NCBI GenBank assembly: GCA_024275955.1
Contig: JAJRYD010000036.1
Coordinates: forward strand, 64,001-128,000
DNA length: 64,000 nt
Direction: 5' to 3'
Source of the DNA: Nitrospirota bacterium
GTDB taxonomy: Bacteria > Nitrospinota_A > UBA7883 > JACRGQ01
Shown: positions 37,709 through 47,515 of the stretch, one piece after another
How positions within the stretch are numbered: the first letter of the stretch is position 1
How the letters are laid out: each line of letters begins with the position of its first letter
The notes under the pieces: model-generated
Seen by the model: only the letters and a program-made list of their open reading frames with translations
The model's database searches: none
Told to the model about the DNA's origin: nothing
Position numbers and translations under genes: made by a program

Positions 37709-38101
37709 CTAAGCCCTTTGGCCGCACTCGCCGCAGAATTTGTCGGATGGCTCCAGCTTCACCCCGCACGCTGTACAAAAGCTGTTTTCCTTCGGTTCTG
37801 TTTTCTTTTTGGGGGTGTCATCCTTTTTTACAGCGTCGATTTCTTTAAGGATGCCGACCGCTTCCATTTCAAAATTTTTCTTTAGCTCTTCGTAGTCGGT
37901 ATCGTCTATTTTTCCGGTTTCGTGGTCGAACTCGAGATCTTTGAGGGCGAGGTACGAAGTATCTCTACGGTAGAGGAGCTTGTGGTATTCGTCACCTTCG
38001 TCTACTTCGGCGGTTTCTTCAGGTGAGGTTTTTGCCAAAAGGGGGTAGCCTATATAAAATAAAAGCGCGATAGCGAGCAGTGTTCCTATTAGAATAATCA
38101 A
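37709..38101 (-). CDS. CcmI-like membrane protein with zinc ribbon
   Basis: 130 residues: one N-terminal TM helix, a CcmI-type helical segment (YRRDTSYLALKDLEFDHETG, KIDDTDYEELK), and a C-terminal zinc ribbon (CTACGVKLEPSDKFCGECG). This is the short CcmI-like protein often encoded after CcmH in c-type cytochrome maturation clusters. Start overlaps the ccmH-like stop (ATGA). Confidence 0.78.
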   Translation of the reverse strand: MIILIGTLLAIALLFYIGYPLLAKTSPEETAEVDEGDEYHKLLYRRDTSYLALKDLEFDHETGKIDDTDYEELKKNFEMEAVGILKEIDAVKKDDTPKKKTEPKENSFCTACGVKLEPSDKFCGECGQRA

Positions 38102-38613
38102 TCTTCAAAATCTCCCAATTCGCTTCTCATTTTTTTAAGGTATTGGTCATCGTCAGAAGAAATCTTACCGTTTTTTGCCTTGCTGGCCGTAGCGCCGTTT
38201 TTTACCTTTTCAGCTCTTGCGGCGACCCAGCGTTTAATCATAAGCCAGATGCCAAAACCTACAGCAAGTATTACGATGAAAGGGGTTACATAGGCGATAA
38301 TGTTAAAACCTTTAAAGGCCGGTCTGGCCAATATTACTTCGCCTTTATCAGCTACGAGCTTGTCGATAATCGCTTTTCTCGATAAGTTGTTTTCAATCAT
38401 GCTGATAAGACTTTCTCTTACAGGAATGGAAAAACCGCAGTTTTCGTGCGGACACGATTTTACCGTAGTACCGCACCCGCAGAGGCATGCCAGATTGGCT
38501 GATATATCGTTAAAAAGCGACTCTTTCATCGCTGGTGTTCTTGGTATATCTTCTACCGCCCAAGAATTGAGAGGCAGAGCAAGTACGATGCAAAGCAAAA
38601 GCAGTTTTTTCAT
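38098..38613 (-). CDS. ccmH: CcmH/CycL-like cytochrome c maturation protein
   Basis: About 171 residues starting at MKKLLLLC, with a signal peptide cleaved near SWA, a cysteine-rich periplasmic segment (C43, C45, C47, C54, C59; LACLCGCGTTVKSCPHENC) in place of the usual LRCxxCQ, and a C-terminal TM helix. The CxCxC form is known in deltaproteobacterial CcmH proteins. Reduces apocytochrome c thiols for heme ligation. Upstream ATGs at 38664 and 38628 lack the signal-peptide shape. Confidence 0.8.
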   Translation of the reverse strand: MKKLLLLCIVLALPLNSWAVEDIPRTPAMKESLFNDISANLACLCGCGTTVKSCPHENCGFSIPVRESLISMIENNLSRKAIIDKLVADKGEVILARPAFKGFNIIAYVTPFIVILAVGFGIWLMIKRWVAARAEKVKNGATASKAKNGKISSDDDQYLKKMRSELGDFED

Positions 38614-38935
38614 GAAAAAGTATTCTAGCATAATTAGAATGTTTTGGCCTTTGTTTTTAAGCACTTTTCTGCGTGCAGAATCTTTTCAAAATCGGTGTAA
38701 CGCTGGGAAACAAAAGGCTGTGGCTGTCAAACTTCTGCTAGAGCCGTCGAATGTAGAAATGTTGTCCGCTACCTTTTCTGAAAGCGTTAGAATAGTAAAA
38801 TGCAGATAATCGAGTTGTAAAAAATCATAAACAGTGATCTTTTTTTATCAACAGTTTGTGAAAAGTAAATTACCTTGATACTCTAAGTGTTTGGTTGTTC
38901 GTTTAAACTGATTTTGTAGCCGTGAGAGGTGACAA
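38614..38935. other. Divergent intergenic region, ccmH-like / pilin
   Basis: About 320 bases without coding sequence. A weak hairpin with A- and T-runs (AAAAAATCA ... TGATCTTTTTTT, 38819-38846) is the only structure seen. The strong AGAGGTGA ribosome site of the pilin gene lies at the right end. Promoters for both genes are expected here but were not located with confidence. Confidence 0.4.
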
Positions 38936-39364
38936 TTGCGATCTAAAAATTTTGATTTGATGCCCAAAAATGGTTTTTTCTTGGCAGGAAGAGGCGATTC
39001 CGGTTTTACTCTTATCGAATTGATAATGGTGGTGGTAATCCTCGGTATTCTGGCGGCGGTAGCGGTTCCTCGGTTTGTAAACCTTTCCGGCGATGCCGAG
39101 CTTGCCGCTGTAAAAGCGGTTGCTGGTAGTCTCGGCTCTGCCGGTTCTATAAATTTTGCGTCTTGCAAGACCGGCAATAGCGCCTGCGTGGCAATCTCTA
39201 ACTGTACTCAGGCCGGCGCTCTTCTCGATGGAGGGCTTCCCGGCGGTTACTCTATCACCGCCGGAGCTGTAGCGACGGACCAGACGACAACCTGCACCAT
39301 CTCCAGCATTTCCAACACGGCGATAAATGCTACCTTCATGCTGAACGGTACCTCCGCACCGTAA
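38936..39364 (+). CDS. Type IV pilin-like / pseudopilin protein
   Basis: 142 residues from a TTG start preceded by AGAGGTGA. Prepilin peptidase site DSG|FTLIEL, then the hydrophobic helix IMVVVILGILAAVAVPRFVNL, with the +5 glutamate present. Two cysteine pairs in the globular part (C-x6-C, C later) may form disulfides. The leader is long (about 23 residues). Found alone, with no assembly ATPase or platform gene nearby, so it could be a minor pilin or general secretion pseudopilin. Confidence 0.88.
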   Translation: MRSKNFDLMPKNGFFLAGRGDSGFTLIELIMVVVILGILAAVAVPRFVNLSGDAELAAVKAVAGSLGSAGSINFASCKTGNSACVAISNCTQAGALLDGGLPGGYSITAGAVATDQTTTCTISSISNTAINATFMLNGTSAP

Positions 39365-39373
39365 ATCGGCACT

Positions 39374-40105
39374 CTACTCTTTCCAGCCTTTTTGTTTTAC
39401 ATTTTTATTTATTGCCGCTATTTTTGGGTTTAGTTCGAGAGCCGCGAGAGCGTTTAGAAGGTTTATCTTTTTCCCTGTTTCCATTATTTTTTCAAATAGC
39501 GTGCGCATCATCGCGAGGTCTTCTCCGGTATCTATGGTAAGCCGGTAATCTTTTTTCAGCGGGTCGTCCGCTTCCAGAGTGCAAACGCGGAACCTGCCCC
39601 CGCTATCTTCATGTATGAAAGGGGTGACATGTTCTTTTTGATAATTTTCTTTTACTTCCATTTTTATAGTACCAAGCGCGGAGGCGGAAATAATCTCGCC
39701 AAAAGGGCCAAGCAGACTAGTGCCGGTAACATGTGTGAGGTCTGCCTTTTGACTAAGATGTTTTGCCAGCATCTTTTTCATATGGGCCACAGCTATAAGG
39801 GGGCTGTCGGCGCAGATTCTTATTACCGTTTCCGCGTTTGACAGCACTGCCGCGCTGTAATAACGGGAGAGAACATCTTTGGAGTCTCCCCGAAAAATAT
39901 TTGTGCCTCTTTTCTCTAGATGCGCTACAAGCTTGTTATCTTCCGGCAGGCTGGTAGTGGCGACAATTATTTTAAAATTTCCTATTTCGCCGACTGACTT
40001 AATAACCCAGTCGATTAGAGGTTTTTCAGCTATATCGGCGAGAGTTTTCCCCGGCAGGCGTGTAGCGCCTAATCTTGCCTGAATTATTATTACAGTGCTA
40101 CTCAT
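39374..40105 (-). CDS. SpsF/NeuA-like cytidylyltransferase
   Basis: 243 residues. The N-terminal nucleotide-binding motif IIIQARLGATRLPGKTL and the later RICADSPLIA match acylneuraminate cytidylyltransferase-like SpsF proteins of spore-coat and surface-glycan loci. It probably activates a 3-deoxy- or modified sugar as CMP- or NDP-sugar. Follows the Gfo/Idh gene by ATGA overlap and is convergent with the pilin gene. Confidence 0.87.
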   Translation of the reverse strand: MSSTVIIIQARLGATRLPGKTLADIAEKPLIDWVIKSVGEIGNFKIIVATTSLPEDNKLVAHLEKRGTNIFRGDSKDVLSRYYSAAVLSNAETVIRICADSPLIAVAHMKKMLAKHLSQKADLTHVTGTSLLGPFGEIISASALGTIKMEVKENYQKEHVTPFIHEDSGGRFRVCTLEADDPLKKDYRLTIDTGEDLAMMRTLFEKIMETGKKINLLNALAALELNPKIAAINKNVKQKGWKE

Positions 40106-41157
40106 AACGCTTTTCTTTTTGGCAGTGTTACCTTGCTTCCTCCAAGCGAAGCTGATCTGTATATAGCAAGAATAAGCTCTAGGCTGTCTCTTGCTTCCTC
40201 TCCGCTGGAAGCAGGTTTACGTCGGTTTTTAACAGCACTTACGAGCTCTTTTACTATTCCTAAAAAAGAGTTTTGCCGGCTGGCGGGAGCAGAGTAGGGA
40301 ATGCTTTCCAGCTCTCTAAAGCCGAGGTAATGCCTGCTTTTGTTTGAGCGGAACATTTCTATGCCGGAGTTTCCTATTAGTATCCTTCCTCTCTCGAACT
40401 GAAGGTCTAGGTCGAACTTGAAATATTCTCTCTCTCCGCCAGCTTCAAACAGCATGTTTGCCCCGTCACGAAACTTTATAATGCCGATAGCGGTCGACTC
40501 GATATTCCGGCGGCCGAACTTTCTTTCGTCAAAACCGGCTACCCAGAGCGCCTGACCGCCGAAGTAGAGCGCGAGGTCGAGCAGATGGGTTCCATCATGA
40601 AAGAGCGAACCGCCCGCGTGTTTTGAAACAGACAGCTTCAGGGGAGGGCCGGAGAGCGTTTGTCCTATGATGGTTTTTAGTTTCCCGAAAGTTTTTTTGT
40701 CGATAATCTTTTTTACTTTTATAAAATTTGCGTCGAACCTTCTTTCGTGACCGATAATAAGAGCTACTTTTTCTTTTTTACACACGGCGATCATTCTGTT
40801 GGCATCCCTTATGTTAAGGGCTATCGGTTTTTCGCAGTAGATACCTTTTGTATGTTTCGCTTTTGCCGCTTCGATAACCATTGGGCAATGACTTTTTGTC
40901 GATGTAGCAACGCTGATGATATCCAGCTTTTCGTTTTTGAGCATCTGCCGGTAGTTGTTGTATAGGTGTGATTTGTCTATGCCGAATTTTTCACCAAATT
41001 TTGTCAGCCTTTCACTATTCGTGTCGCATGCCGAGGTGATTTTAGTTTGACGGCAGGCAAGATACGCGCCGGCGTGCGTGGCAGGCTTTTCGCGCAGTCG
41101 GTCTTCTTCGAGAAGCTGTCCTATTCTTCCGCAACCGATGATGCCTACTTTGAACAT
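40102..41157 (-). CDS. Gfo/Idh/MocA family oxidoreductase
   Basis: 351 residues. N-terminal NAD(P)-binding GIIGCGRIGQLLEE, followed by the EKPIALN motif with catalytic-site lysine near 110 (YCEKPIAL) and a long C-terminal alpha/beta domain containing GGSLFHDGTHLLDLALYF. Acts on sugars or sugar nucleotides; placed in a glycan-modification operon between an ATP-grasp and an SpsF-like enzyme. Confidence 0.9.
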   Translation of the reverse strand: MFKVGIIGCGRIGQLLEEDRLREKPATHAGAYLACRQTKITSACDTNSERLTKFGEKFGIDKSHLYNNYRQMLKNEKLDIISVATSTKSHCPMVIEAAKAKHTKGIYCEKPIALNIRDANRMIAVCKKEKVALIIGHERRFDANFIKVKKIIDKKTFGKLKTIIGQTLSGPPLKLSVSKHAGGSLFHDGTHLLDLALYFGGQALWVAGFDERKFGRRNIESTAIGIIKFRDGANMLFEAGGEREYFKFDLDLQFERGRILIGNSGIEMFRSNKSRHYLGFRELESIPYSAPASRQNSFLGIVKELVSAVKNRRKPASSGEEARDSLELILAIYRSASLGGSKVTLPKRKAL

Positions 41158-41193
41158 AGATGTTTATCGGAGTTTCGCGCCGTAACCTTCTTT

Positions 41194-42156
41194 TTATTTT
41201 TGGTTATGATAAATGCTTTCCTCATAGGAAACCATCGTGAGGTTATCTTCAAACCGTCCTATCTCAGGGACGGCACTGCCGTTGAGCATCTGGAGAATCA
41301 TCAACGGAAAGTCGGCGCCGGCCTTTATCGTCAGCTGTATGGCACCTGAGAACCTCGGGTTTACCTCGAAAAAAGTAATCTTTCCGTTATGCTCCTTGCA
41401 CTGGAGGTTTGCCGGGCCGATGATGCCGATCTCTTTCGCTACTTTTTCTGCCAGCTCTATCATCTTGCGGTTTTTGTATGTTTTCCCTCTGTCCGAAACC
41501 CCAGACCTTATTACAAGCCTTTCTCTTGGAACAACCGAGAGTACTCTGCCGTCTAGGCCGCAGAGAACGTCAATCGTATATTCTTTTCCTGCGAGAAATC
41601 TCTGCACTACCGGATCTTTTACATATTCAAGGAAAAAATCGAGCTCTTTCATGCTTCTGACAGGAAACGCGCCAACAGCGCCCCGTGCTATTCTCGGTTT
41701 TATAAAAAGCGGAAAGGCAGGAGTTGTTTTTTTTATATCTTCCGGCAGGTATGTTTTTGCCATCGGTAGTCCTTTTTCTTTAAAATAGAGGTATGTTTTA
41801 TATTTATCGTTGCAGATTTCGCCTACCTGCTCGTTTACGACAGGTATTGTTACCCCTATTTTAGAAAAATTATCTTTGTGTTTCGCGAATAGAGGCACCT
41901 CTTCGTCTATAGTGGGGACAAGAAGTGATATCTTTTCCTTTTTGCAGACCTCTATAACGGATGGGATATATTCAGGCGATGTCGAAAGCGGGACAAGCTG
42001 ATAGCTGTCGCAAAAGGCTAGCCCGGCGGAGAGGCTGTCTACATCGCAGGCGATAACTTTTCCATCCCGCCCCAAACTTTTTATCGCTTTCTTAAAACTT
42101 TGTATCAGCGCCACGCGTCGTGATGCCGCCGTAATAAGAATATTCAGGCTACTCAT
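41194..42156 (-). CDS. ATP-grasp protein (CarB-like)
   Basis: 320 residues: an N-terminal pre-ATP-grasp Rossmann-like domain (NILITAASRRVALIQSF), then an ATP-grasp fold with PLFIKPRIARGAVG (P-loop-like lid) and the metal-binding FFEVNPRFSG. Resembles the carbamoyl-phosphate-synthase-large-subunit-like ligases in polysaccharide loci; forms an acyl-phosphate and ligates it to an amine or other nucleophile. Substrate unknown. Sits in a same-strand operon with the Gfo/Idh and GT2 genes. Confidence 0.85.
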   Translation of the reverse strand: MSSLNILITAASRRVALIQSFKKAIKSLGRDGKVIACDVDSLSAGLAFCDSYQLVPLSTSPEYIPSVIEVCKKEKISLLVPTIDEEVPLFAKHKDNFSKIGVTIPVVNEQVGEICNDKYKTYLYFKEKGLPMAKTYLPEDIKKTTPAFPLFIKPRIARGAVGAFPVRSMKELDFFLEYVKDPVVQRFLAGKEYTIDVLCGLDGRVLSVVPRERLVIRSGVSDRGKTYKNRKMIELAEKVAKEIGIIGPANLQCKEHNGKITFFEVNPRFSGAIQLTIKAGADFPLMILQMLNGSAVPEIGRFEDNLTMVSYEESIYHNQK

Positions 42157-42666
42157 TTACCCCTTTCTGTTTTTCAAGGCTCCGATTGTCCGCAAAGCGG
42201 CGGCAAAGCCAAGAATTACCCCCGTAACCACCCAAGCTAGGAGTGTAGCAAAAATTACGGCAGGGTATAAAGCGATTCGTTTAAAAAATTCTATCTGTAT
42301 AAAATTTTCCGGTACCGGAATAAGGTTGCCGTTTATGTTGTAGAGGTAAATAGCCTTTCCTTTAAAGGCGAAAGCGGCTCTAATCGCCTCGATATGGCCA
42401 TGCCCCGAAAGATTTGAGATGAGTACTATCACCTTGTCGTAGCTCTCTGTCAGCCTGTTTTCCGTCTGCTGCGTAGCTTTGGCATTTTTGGGGTTAAAGC
42501 CGGAGTCGAATGGATAAACTGCTACCGAGGCGTTTTGGTAGTTTGCCTTTATCGAACCGGCGTGGGTTTGGTGTGTCAGTATCGTTACTTCTTCGTTGTT
42601 CCCAGCGCTATCCATAAAGCTGTCGAGCCTTTCGAGTGAGGCCGATTTTATAACAAGCGTACTCAT
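42157..42666 (-). CDS. Rossmann-like module with C-terminal membrane helix
   Basis: 169 residues. The first 120 form an alternating alpha/beta pattern (TLVIKSASLERL, EEVTILTHQTHAG, YDKVIVLISNLSGHG, GKAIYLYNINGN), then a TM helix at about 130-155. It resembles the extra module at the N-terminus of the GT2 protein ending at 15081 and the C-terminus of the GT4 protein ending at 19149. No known family recognised. Overlaps the GT2 gene by four bases and directly abuts the ATP-grasp gene. Confidence 0.7.
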   Translation of the reverse strand: MSTLVIKSASLERLDSFMDSAGNNEEVTILTHQTHAGSIKANYQNASVAVYPFDSGFNPKNAKATQQTENRLTESYDKVIVLISNLSGHGHIEAIRAAFAFKGKAIYLYNINGNLIPVPENFIQIEFFKRIALYPAVIFATLLAWVVTGVILGFAAALRTIGALKNRKG

Positions 42667-43538
42667 CCAAACCTCGAAAATATGAGCGACAATGGGATGC
42701 GTACTTTTTTAAACGCCGTTGCGTCGAGAGGTTTTCTTGTTCTGAATATGGTAAAGATATTTTTGAACGCATCTTTCATCGCTTCCATATAGACGGTGGT
42801 TCTTTGGTGAAAAGTTTCGTAAACCGCCATCCGCACCAGCCCAAAAGTGGCCAAAACCATCTGCGGTAGTGGAAAGTTTCTCCATACTAGCCAAAACCCG
42901 TTGCGCAGGTAGAAGTACGGGGCGTTTCTGGACGGTCTGGCAACTACGCTTGACTTATGAAACGCTCTTACAGCCGGAGAGGTTATTATTCTAAAACCTT
43001 TTCGGGTAGCTCTAAGGGCATGGTCCATCTCGTTGAAGTAAAGGAAAAACGGCTCGAACCAGTAACCGATGTTTTGGAAAACCTCTTTCCTTATGCCGGC
43101 CCCCGCGCCGTGATAACCGATGATATCTTTTACTTCGTCACTATCTATCACTGTTTCGAGATTTTTTTTGGTCGGAGTATGCACGTCGAAAGCTACTATG
43201 CCGGCATCGCTGTTTTTTTTTAAAAGCTCTGCCATTTTTGTAATCGCTTCGGGGTGGGGGTAGGAGTCGGAATCGAGCGCTACAATGTAGTCGCCTTTCG
43301 CCTTTCTAAACCCTACATTGTAACCGGCTATCCCGCTGTTGTGGCCTAGCTTTATATATTTTACGAATGGGAAATCATGTTTCACCATCTTTTCTGTGCC
43401 GTCTTTAGAGTTGTTGTCTACCACTATCACTTCTAGCGGCGCGTAGCTCTCCGCTTTTAGTTTTTCAAGCGTTTCGGCAAGGTCGTCCCTGCGGTTCCAT
43501 GTAAGAATGACGACGCTTACAAGTTTCTTTTGGTTAAT
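42663..43538 (-). CDS. GT2 glycosyltransferase with apparent AUU start
   Basis: The first ordinary start codon in frame would begin at IVVDNNSKDG, cutting off the essential first strand. Reading upstream gives INQKKLVSVVILTWNRRDDL, the complete GT2 N-terminus. No ATG, GTG or TTG occurs before a TAA, but an ATT at 43538 follows GGGGGG at a good distance. Later motifs: DNNSKDGTEKM, ALDSDSYPHPEAI (DxD-like DSD), FLYFNEMDHALRATRKG. About 291 residues. Rhamnosyl/galactofuranosyl-type transferase for surface glycans. Start of the operon that runs to 39374. Confidence 0.82.
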   Translation of the reverse strand: MNQKKLVSVVILTWNRRDDLAETLEKLKAESYAPLEVIVVDNNSKDGTEKMVKHDFPFVKYIKLGHNSGIAGYNVGFRKAKGDYIVALDSDSYPHPEAITKMAELLKKNSDAGIVAFDVHTPTKKNLETVIDSDEVKDIIGYHGAGAGIRKEVFQNIGYWFEPFFLYFNEMDHALRATRKGFRIITSPAVRAFHKSSVVARPSRNAPYFYLRNGFWLVWRNFPLPQMVLATFGLVRMAVYETFHQRTTVYMEAMKDAFKNIFTIFRTRKPLDATAFKKVRIPLSLIFSRFG

Positions 43539-43697
43539 CGTTTTTGCCCCCCAATAGTTAGCCTCGTAGTCTAATTAATTTATCGGACGGTAACAACGAC
43601 AACTTGACCATGCGAGGTGAGCGTGTGACAGTAGAGAGCGCAAAGGGTGCGGGAAGATATTAAGGCAAAAGAGGCCAAAACATATCTAGCAGTCAAC

Positions 43698-44027
43698 TTA
43701 CCTAGTGGCCAGCCAATCCATAATTTTTAGAATGTACCTTCTGTCATCTTGTGAAAGGGCTTTTATCCGCTTCTGAATAAGTTTGTTCAACTCTTGCTTT
43801 GACTCTTCTATGTAATCAATTTCAAAGAAATGGCGGAGGTCGCATTCTAAAGCGGTTGCGATAGACTCTAGCTTGGCAAAGGATGGATAGCTTTCTCCTC
43901 TTTCGATAGCCCCAATAAACTTGCCTGTAAGACCAGCCTTTTCAGCTAAATTTTCTTGGGTCAGCTTTTGTCTTTTACGAACCATCCGAATTCTTAAGCC
44001 AATCTTTTGCCGTACATTTTTATTCAT
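43698..44027 (-). CDS. XRE-family helix-turn-helix regulator
   Basis: 109 residues. ATG at 44027 has a near-perfect GGAGGTGACA ribosome site. HTH (about 12-64) reads RMVRKRQKLTQENLAEKAGL then TGKFIGAIERGESYPSFAKL, typical Cro/CI. The C-terminal tail is helical (KLIQKRIKALSQDDRRYILK). It lies 64 bases downstream of fabI on the same strand, at the end of the lipid cluster, and may control that cluster; this is inference from position. Confidence 0.87.
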   Translation of the reverse strand: MNKNVRQKIGLRIRMVRKRQKLTQENLAEKAGLTGKFIGAIERGESYPSFAKLESIATALECDLRHFFEIDYIEESKQELNKLIQKRIKALSQDDRRYILKIMDWLATR

Positions 44028-44091
44028 TGTCACCTCCATGAAACGACAGTTTCTATAGAATGAAACAGGGACGCGTGTCTGCGCTACCAAG

Positions 44092-44892
44092 TCAGTCCTT
44101 TACCACCTTCTTGATAGATTCTTTATTAAAATAGTTGGTTTCCATTCCGGCATCGACCACGATTTTCTGCGCGTTTATGCCGGATGAAGCGCCGCTTAAA
44201 AGAAAGACAGCGGTGTTTGCCGCTTCCTTCGTTTCCACCGCCCTGTCTCTTAACGTCATTTTTTGCGCGAAGAGGTACGAGTCTACATACCCCGGAATTC
44301 CAGCCGAGGCGGATGTTTTTAAAAGACCCGGTCCTATTGCGTTGAATCTTACTTCGGAAAAATTGCTGAAGCTTTTTGCGAGGAATACGAGGGTGGAATC
44401 TAGCGCCGCTTTTATCGGCGCCATGTAGCCGTAGTTTTCGGAGGCCATCCTTGTGGTCGATATCGAGATGGTCACGACCGACGCTTTTTTATCGAGCATT
44501 TCCTTGAATGCGTTTGATATCGTTACCAGCGAAAAGCAGGATATGTCGAGCGCCTGCAGGAAATCTTCCTTCTTCGTTTCGTTGAAAGGTTTTAGCCCTT
44601 CCGAGAAGTTTGCAAAAGCGAGAGAGTGTACAAGGCCATGTATCACGTCGACCTCTTTGGAAACATTCTCGACCAGTTTTTTTACATCTTCATCATTCGA
44701 TACGTCGCAGACGAAGACTTTCGCGTCTGGAAAAAGTTTTGTTGCGGCATCGCGTTTTTCTTCGTTCTCTACCGAGAGGATAAGGTTGCCGCCTTCGTCG
44801 CGTATTATTTCCGATATGAAGTTGGCTACGCTTTTTCTATTGGCTATGCCGAGTACGAGATAGTTTTTTCCTTCAAAACCCAAAAAGCTCAT
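44092..44892 (-). CDS. fabI: FabI-type enoyl-ACP reductase (SDR)
   Basis: 266 residues. The nucleotide site GIANRKSVA matches FabI rather than FabG, and the Y154-x6-K161 pair ([12 protein letters not shown]) fits the FabI active-site spacing. The second tyrosine that sits ten residues upstream in FabI proper appears to be an isoleucine, so substrate handling may differ. Coupled to fabZ by ATGA. Last enzyme gene of the cluster. Confidence 0.85.
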   Translation of the reverse strand: MSFLGFEGKNYLVLGIANRKSVANFISEIIRDEGGNLILSVENEEKRDAATKLFPDAKVFVCDVSNDEDVKKLVENVSKEVDVIHGLVHSLAFANFSEGLKPFNETKKEDFLQALDISCFSLVTISNAFKEMLDKKASVVTISISTTRMASENYGYMAPIKAALDSTLVFLAKSFSNFSEVRFNAIGPGLLKTSASAGIPGYVDSYLFAQKMTLRDRAVETKEAANTAVFLLSGASSGINAQKIVVDAGMETNYFNKESIKKVVKD

Positions 44893-45338
44893 TTCATTCC
44901 CTCCGGCTTTGGCGTAAGCGCGCAGGCATATTCTACGGCGACAGCCATCTTGCCGTCTACAAACGCTTTTCCTTTAAGATGAAAAAGGTCGTCTATCCTA
45001 TCCGTTATTTCTGCCGTCAGCTGTATCGTGTCGTCGGGGCGTATCATCTTTTTAAAACGGCTGTTTTTTATACGGGTAAGAACCGGCACCTTTGCGTCAT
45101 TAGCTTTGGAGTTTTCGGCTTCCAGCAGTTTAGAGAGGAGTATAGCCCCTGCCTGAAAGATAGATTCGCAGACAAGCACCCCAGGCATTATCGGAAAGTC
45201 GGGGTAATGCCCTTTAAAAAAATCGAACTCCGGTTTTACTTTAAGCTCGGCTGTTATCTTTTCTTTGCTAATCTCTATGATTCTGTCTACAAAAAGAAAC
45301 GGCTCTCTGTGCGGTATCGCTTTTTGTATATCGTCCAT
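44889..45338 (-). CDS. fabZ: FabZ-type 3-hydroxyacyl-ACP dehydratase
   Basis: 149 residues of the hot-dog fold. Active-site motif [17 protein letters not shown] gives catalytic H44 and E58. Two bases after fabG and overlapping fabI, so the three reductive-cycle enzymes are co-transcribed. Dehydrates 3-hydroxyacyl chains on the cluster ACP. Confidence 0.92.
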   Translation of the reverse strand: MDDIQKAIPHREPFLFVDRIIEISKEKITAELKVKPEFDFFKGHYPDFPIMPGVLVCESIFQAGAILLSKLLEAENSKANDAKVPVLTRIKNSRFKKMIRPDDTIQLTAEITDRIDDLFHLKGKAFVDGKMAVAVEYACALTPKPEGMK

Positions 45339-45340
45339 CG

Positions 45341-46072
45341 CTACAGTCCGCCGGTTACTTCTAGCACCGAGCCTGTTATATAAGAAGCTTCTTCGCTTGC
45401 GAGGAAAAGCGCGGCGGGAGATACTTCGTCCGGCTTGCCGAACCGTTTCATCGGCACCGACTGTTGGTACGCTTTGCGCGCCTCTTCCGGCAGGCCGGAG
45501 ATAAAGTCGGTATCTATAAAGCCGGGTGATATGCAGTTTGCCGTTATGTTTCTTTTTGCCACCTCTTTTGAAAGAGACTTGGTAAAGGCTACCTGCCCAG
45601 CTTTGGAGGCTGAATAGTTTGCCTGCCCCTCAATGCCTATTTTGCCGGAAGGGGAGGTGATGTTTATAATCCTTCCGTACCTTTTTCTTACCATCGCCAT
45701 AACGGCGAACTTGCAGATGTTGAATGTGCCGGTAAGGTTTATATCTATCACTTTTTTCCAGTCTTCTTCCTTCATCATGCCTACTATCGAATCTTGCCTT
45801 ACTCCCGCGGAATTTACCACTATGTCGAGCTTTTCATGCTTCTCTAAAAAGTTATCGAAAAACTGTTTGACGGCCAAATAGTCGGAGACATCGAGCTTTA
45901 CCGTTTCTATGTTGCCGCTTGTTTTTTCCTTAAACTTTTTTGCTTTAGCGTCGTTGCTTCCGTAAACTGCTATGACTGTTGCCCCAGCGTTAAGGAACGC
46001 TGAGGATATAGCACCGCCGATTCCGCTTGTTCCGCCGGTTACTATTGCCACTCTGCCGTTAAGGTTGGTCAT
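45341..46072 (-). CDS. fabG: FabG-type 3-oxoacyl-ACP reductase
   Basis: 243 residues, SDR fold. NAD(P) site [11 protein letters not shown], catalytic S140, Y153 and K157 ([20 protein letters not shown]), SAG motif near 90. The start overlaps the stop of the first CrtI-like gene by 14 bases. Reduces the product of the ketosynthase at the other end of the cluster. Confidence 0.92.
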   Translation of the reverse strand: MTNLNGRVAIVTGGTSGIGGAISSAFLNAGATVIAVYGSNDAKAKKFKEKTSGNIETVKLDVSDYLAVKQFFDNFLEKHEKLDIVVNSAGVRQDSIVGMMKEEDWKKVIDINLTGTFNICKFAVMAMVRKRYGRIINITSPSGKIGIEGQANYSASKAGQVAFTKSLSKEVAKRNITANCISPGFIDTDFISGLPEEARKAYQQSVPMKRFGKPDEVSPAALFLASEEASYITGSVLEVTGGL

Positions 46073-47480
46073 CGAGGCTCCTTAGGTATTTATCTACTTC
46101 GTTTGAGACTATCACGCCGTAGTTCGCCGCACCAAGCCAGCCAGACATTATTATGCCTACAGAGCCGGCAAAGAAAAGCCCCGGCAGATGTTTGGGCAGT
46201 GCTGTAGCTACATCGAGCCCTTCGAACTTGGTGCCGAACGACGAACCGCCGACATGGCGCGTGAACCGCTCAAAAGTTTTTGGCGTTGCTACCTCTAGGT
46301 GGTCTATCTTATTGCGCACTCCGGGAATATATTTTTCCAATTTATCCAGTGTATCTTCGGCGAGATGCTCTTTGTCTGTCTTGTACTGCTCGTCAGAGAG
46401 GTTTGCCCAGTCTTTATAGTCGGCGTTTGACGAGGAGACTATGGTGTGGCGGTTATGCCCCGGCCTGAAGCTTGGGTAGTAGACGGAGAAGGTTCTGCTT
46501 GTTACACTTTTACTTAGCATCGCCTTTTCGCTAAATTTTTCGGCGGTAGAGGTGAACAAAAGGTCGCCTATATAGTCGAGCTTTTCGCTTGCTTTTATCC
46601 CTATGTAAACCTGTGCCGATGAATTGTTTATCCGCATTTTTTTGGTCTGTTCTCTAAAGCTTTGCGGTATATCTTTTTTGTCTATCATATCAAGTATGGT
46701 CGATTGAAGATTTGCGTTGGAGAAAACAGATTTGCATTTTATCTTTTCTCCGTTTGCAATAACGCCGGATACTTTTCCGTTTTCTGTCGTAACTTTTTCT
46801 ACGAGAACTTTTGCCCGCACATCTACGCTGTTTTTCGCGAGTTCTTCTTCCATCATTTTTATTATGAGGTCGGTACCTCCGGTGAAGGTGTAAACGCCCT
46901 TGCTCATAAAATTGCTAAAAACTATGCCGTAGCTTATAGCAGGGTCTTCAAGCGTGGAGCCGTTGGCATATGTAATCGGCTCCATCAAGAGCCGCCATAC
47001 ATCGTCGCGTTTGGGGAAGAACTGCTCGAAAAGCTCTCTGGTGGTGCGTTTGTCGCCGTCGTAGAAGTTCATGTTGCGGGTATGTTCAAAGAAATCTGTT
47101 ACGGTGCTGTGCGGTATGCCGAACTTTTCGGTGAGTATACGCACGAAATCGTCCTTTGAATAGTCGGTCTCCAGCTGGAACTGCGGGTTGTCGAACCGTA
47201 TCCCTTTAAGCTTAACTATGCGGGAGGATATATCGCTGTTCCAGTATTTTCTGCATGTCTTTATCATCCCTACTGGAAAGCCGTGCAGAGCTACATCGAA
47301 TATATGTTTTTTGCGTCTGAAGTATGCCGCAAGGCCGCCTAGCACCGTGTGCTGTTCGAGCAGAAGGACGGAGTGGCCCCGTCTCGCTATCATGTTGGCG
47401 GCTGTAAGCCCGCCAAGCCCCGCGCCTATGACGACGACATCGTATTCACTCTTGATGTTTTTAAGCTTTCTTAGTGTCAT
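46059..47480 (-). CDS. Phytoene-desaturase-like FAD oxidoreductase 1
   Basis: About 473 residues from ATG 47480; the same frame reads further upstream only through the hairpin array. Dinucleotide site [20 protein letters not shown] and the following [15 protein letters not shown] (CrtI-like VGG-type motif with a short tail), and a C-terminal FAD contact [20 protein letters not shown]. It belongs to the CrtI/CrtN/CrtO superfamily, which desaturates, saturates or isomerises polyene chains. Clustering with ACP, KS, FabG, FabZ and FabI argues for an acyl rather than carotenoid substrate; no carotenoid synthase genes are present. Confidence 0.85.
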   Translation of the reverse strand: MTLRKLKNIKSEYDVVVIGAGLGGLTAANMIARRGHSVLLLEQHTVLGGLAAYFRRKKHIFDVALHGFPVGMIKTCRKYWNSDISSRIVKLKGIRFDNPQFQLETDYSKDDFVRILTEKFGIPHSTVTDFFEHTRNMNFYDGDKRTTRELFEQFFPKRDDVWRLLMEPITYANGSTLEDPAISYGIVFSNFMSKGVYTFTGGTDLIIKMMEEELAKNSVDVRAKVLVEKVTTENGKVSGVIANGEKIKCKSVFSNANLQSTILDMIDKKDIPQSFREQTKKMRINNSSAQVYIGIKASEKLDYIGDLLFTSTAEKFSEKAMLSKSVTSRTFSVYYPSFRPGHNRHTIVSSSNADYKDWANLSDEQYKTDKEHLAEDTLDKLEKYIPGVRNKIDHLEVATPKTFERFTRHVGGSSFGTKFEGLDVATALPKHLPGLFFAGSVGIIMSGWLGAANYGVIVSNEVDKYLRSLDDQP

Positions 47481-47515
47481 GCTTTTAGCAAAGTTCTCCC
47501 AAATTTGAAAAACGG

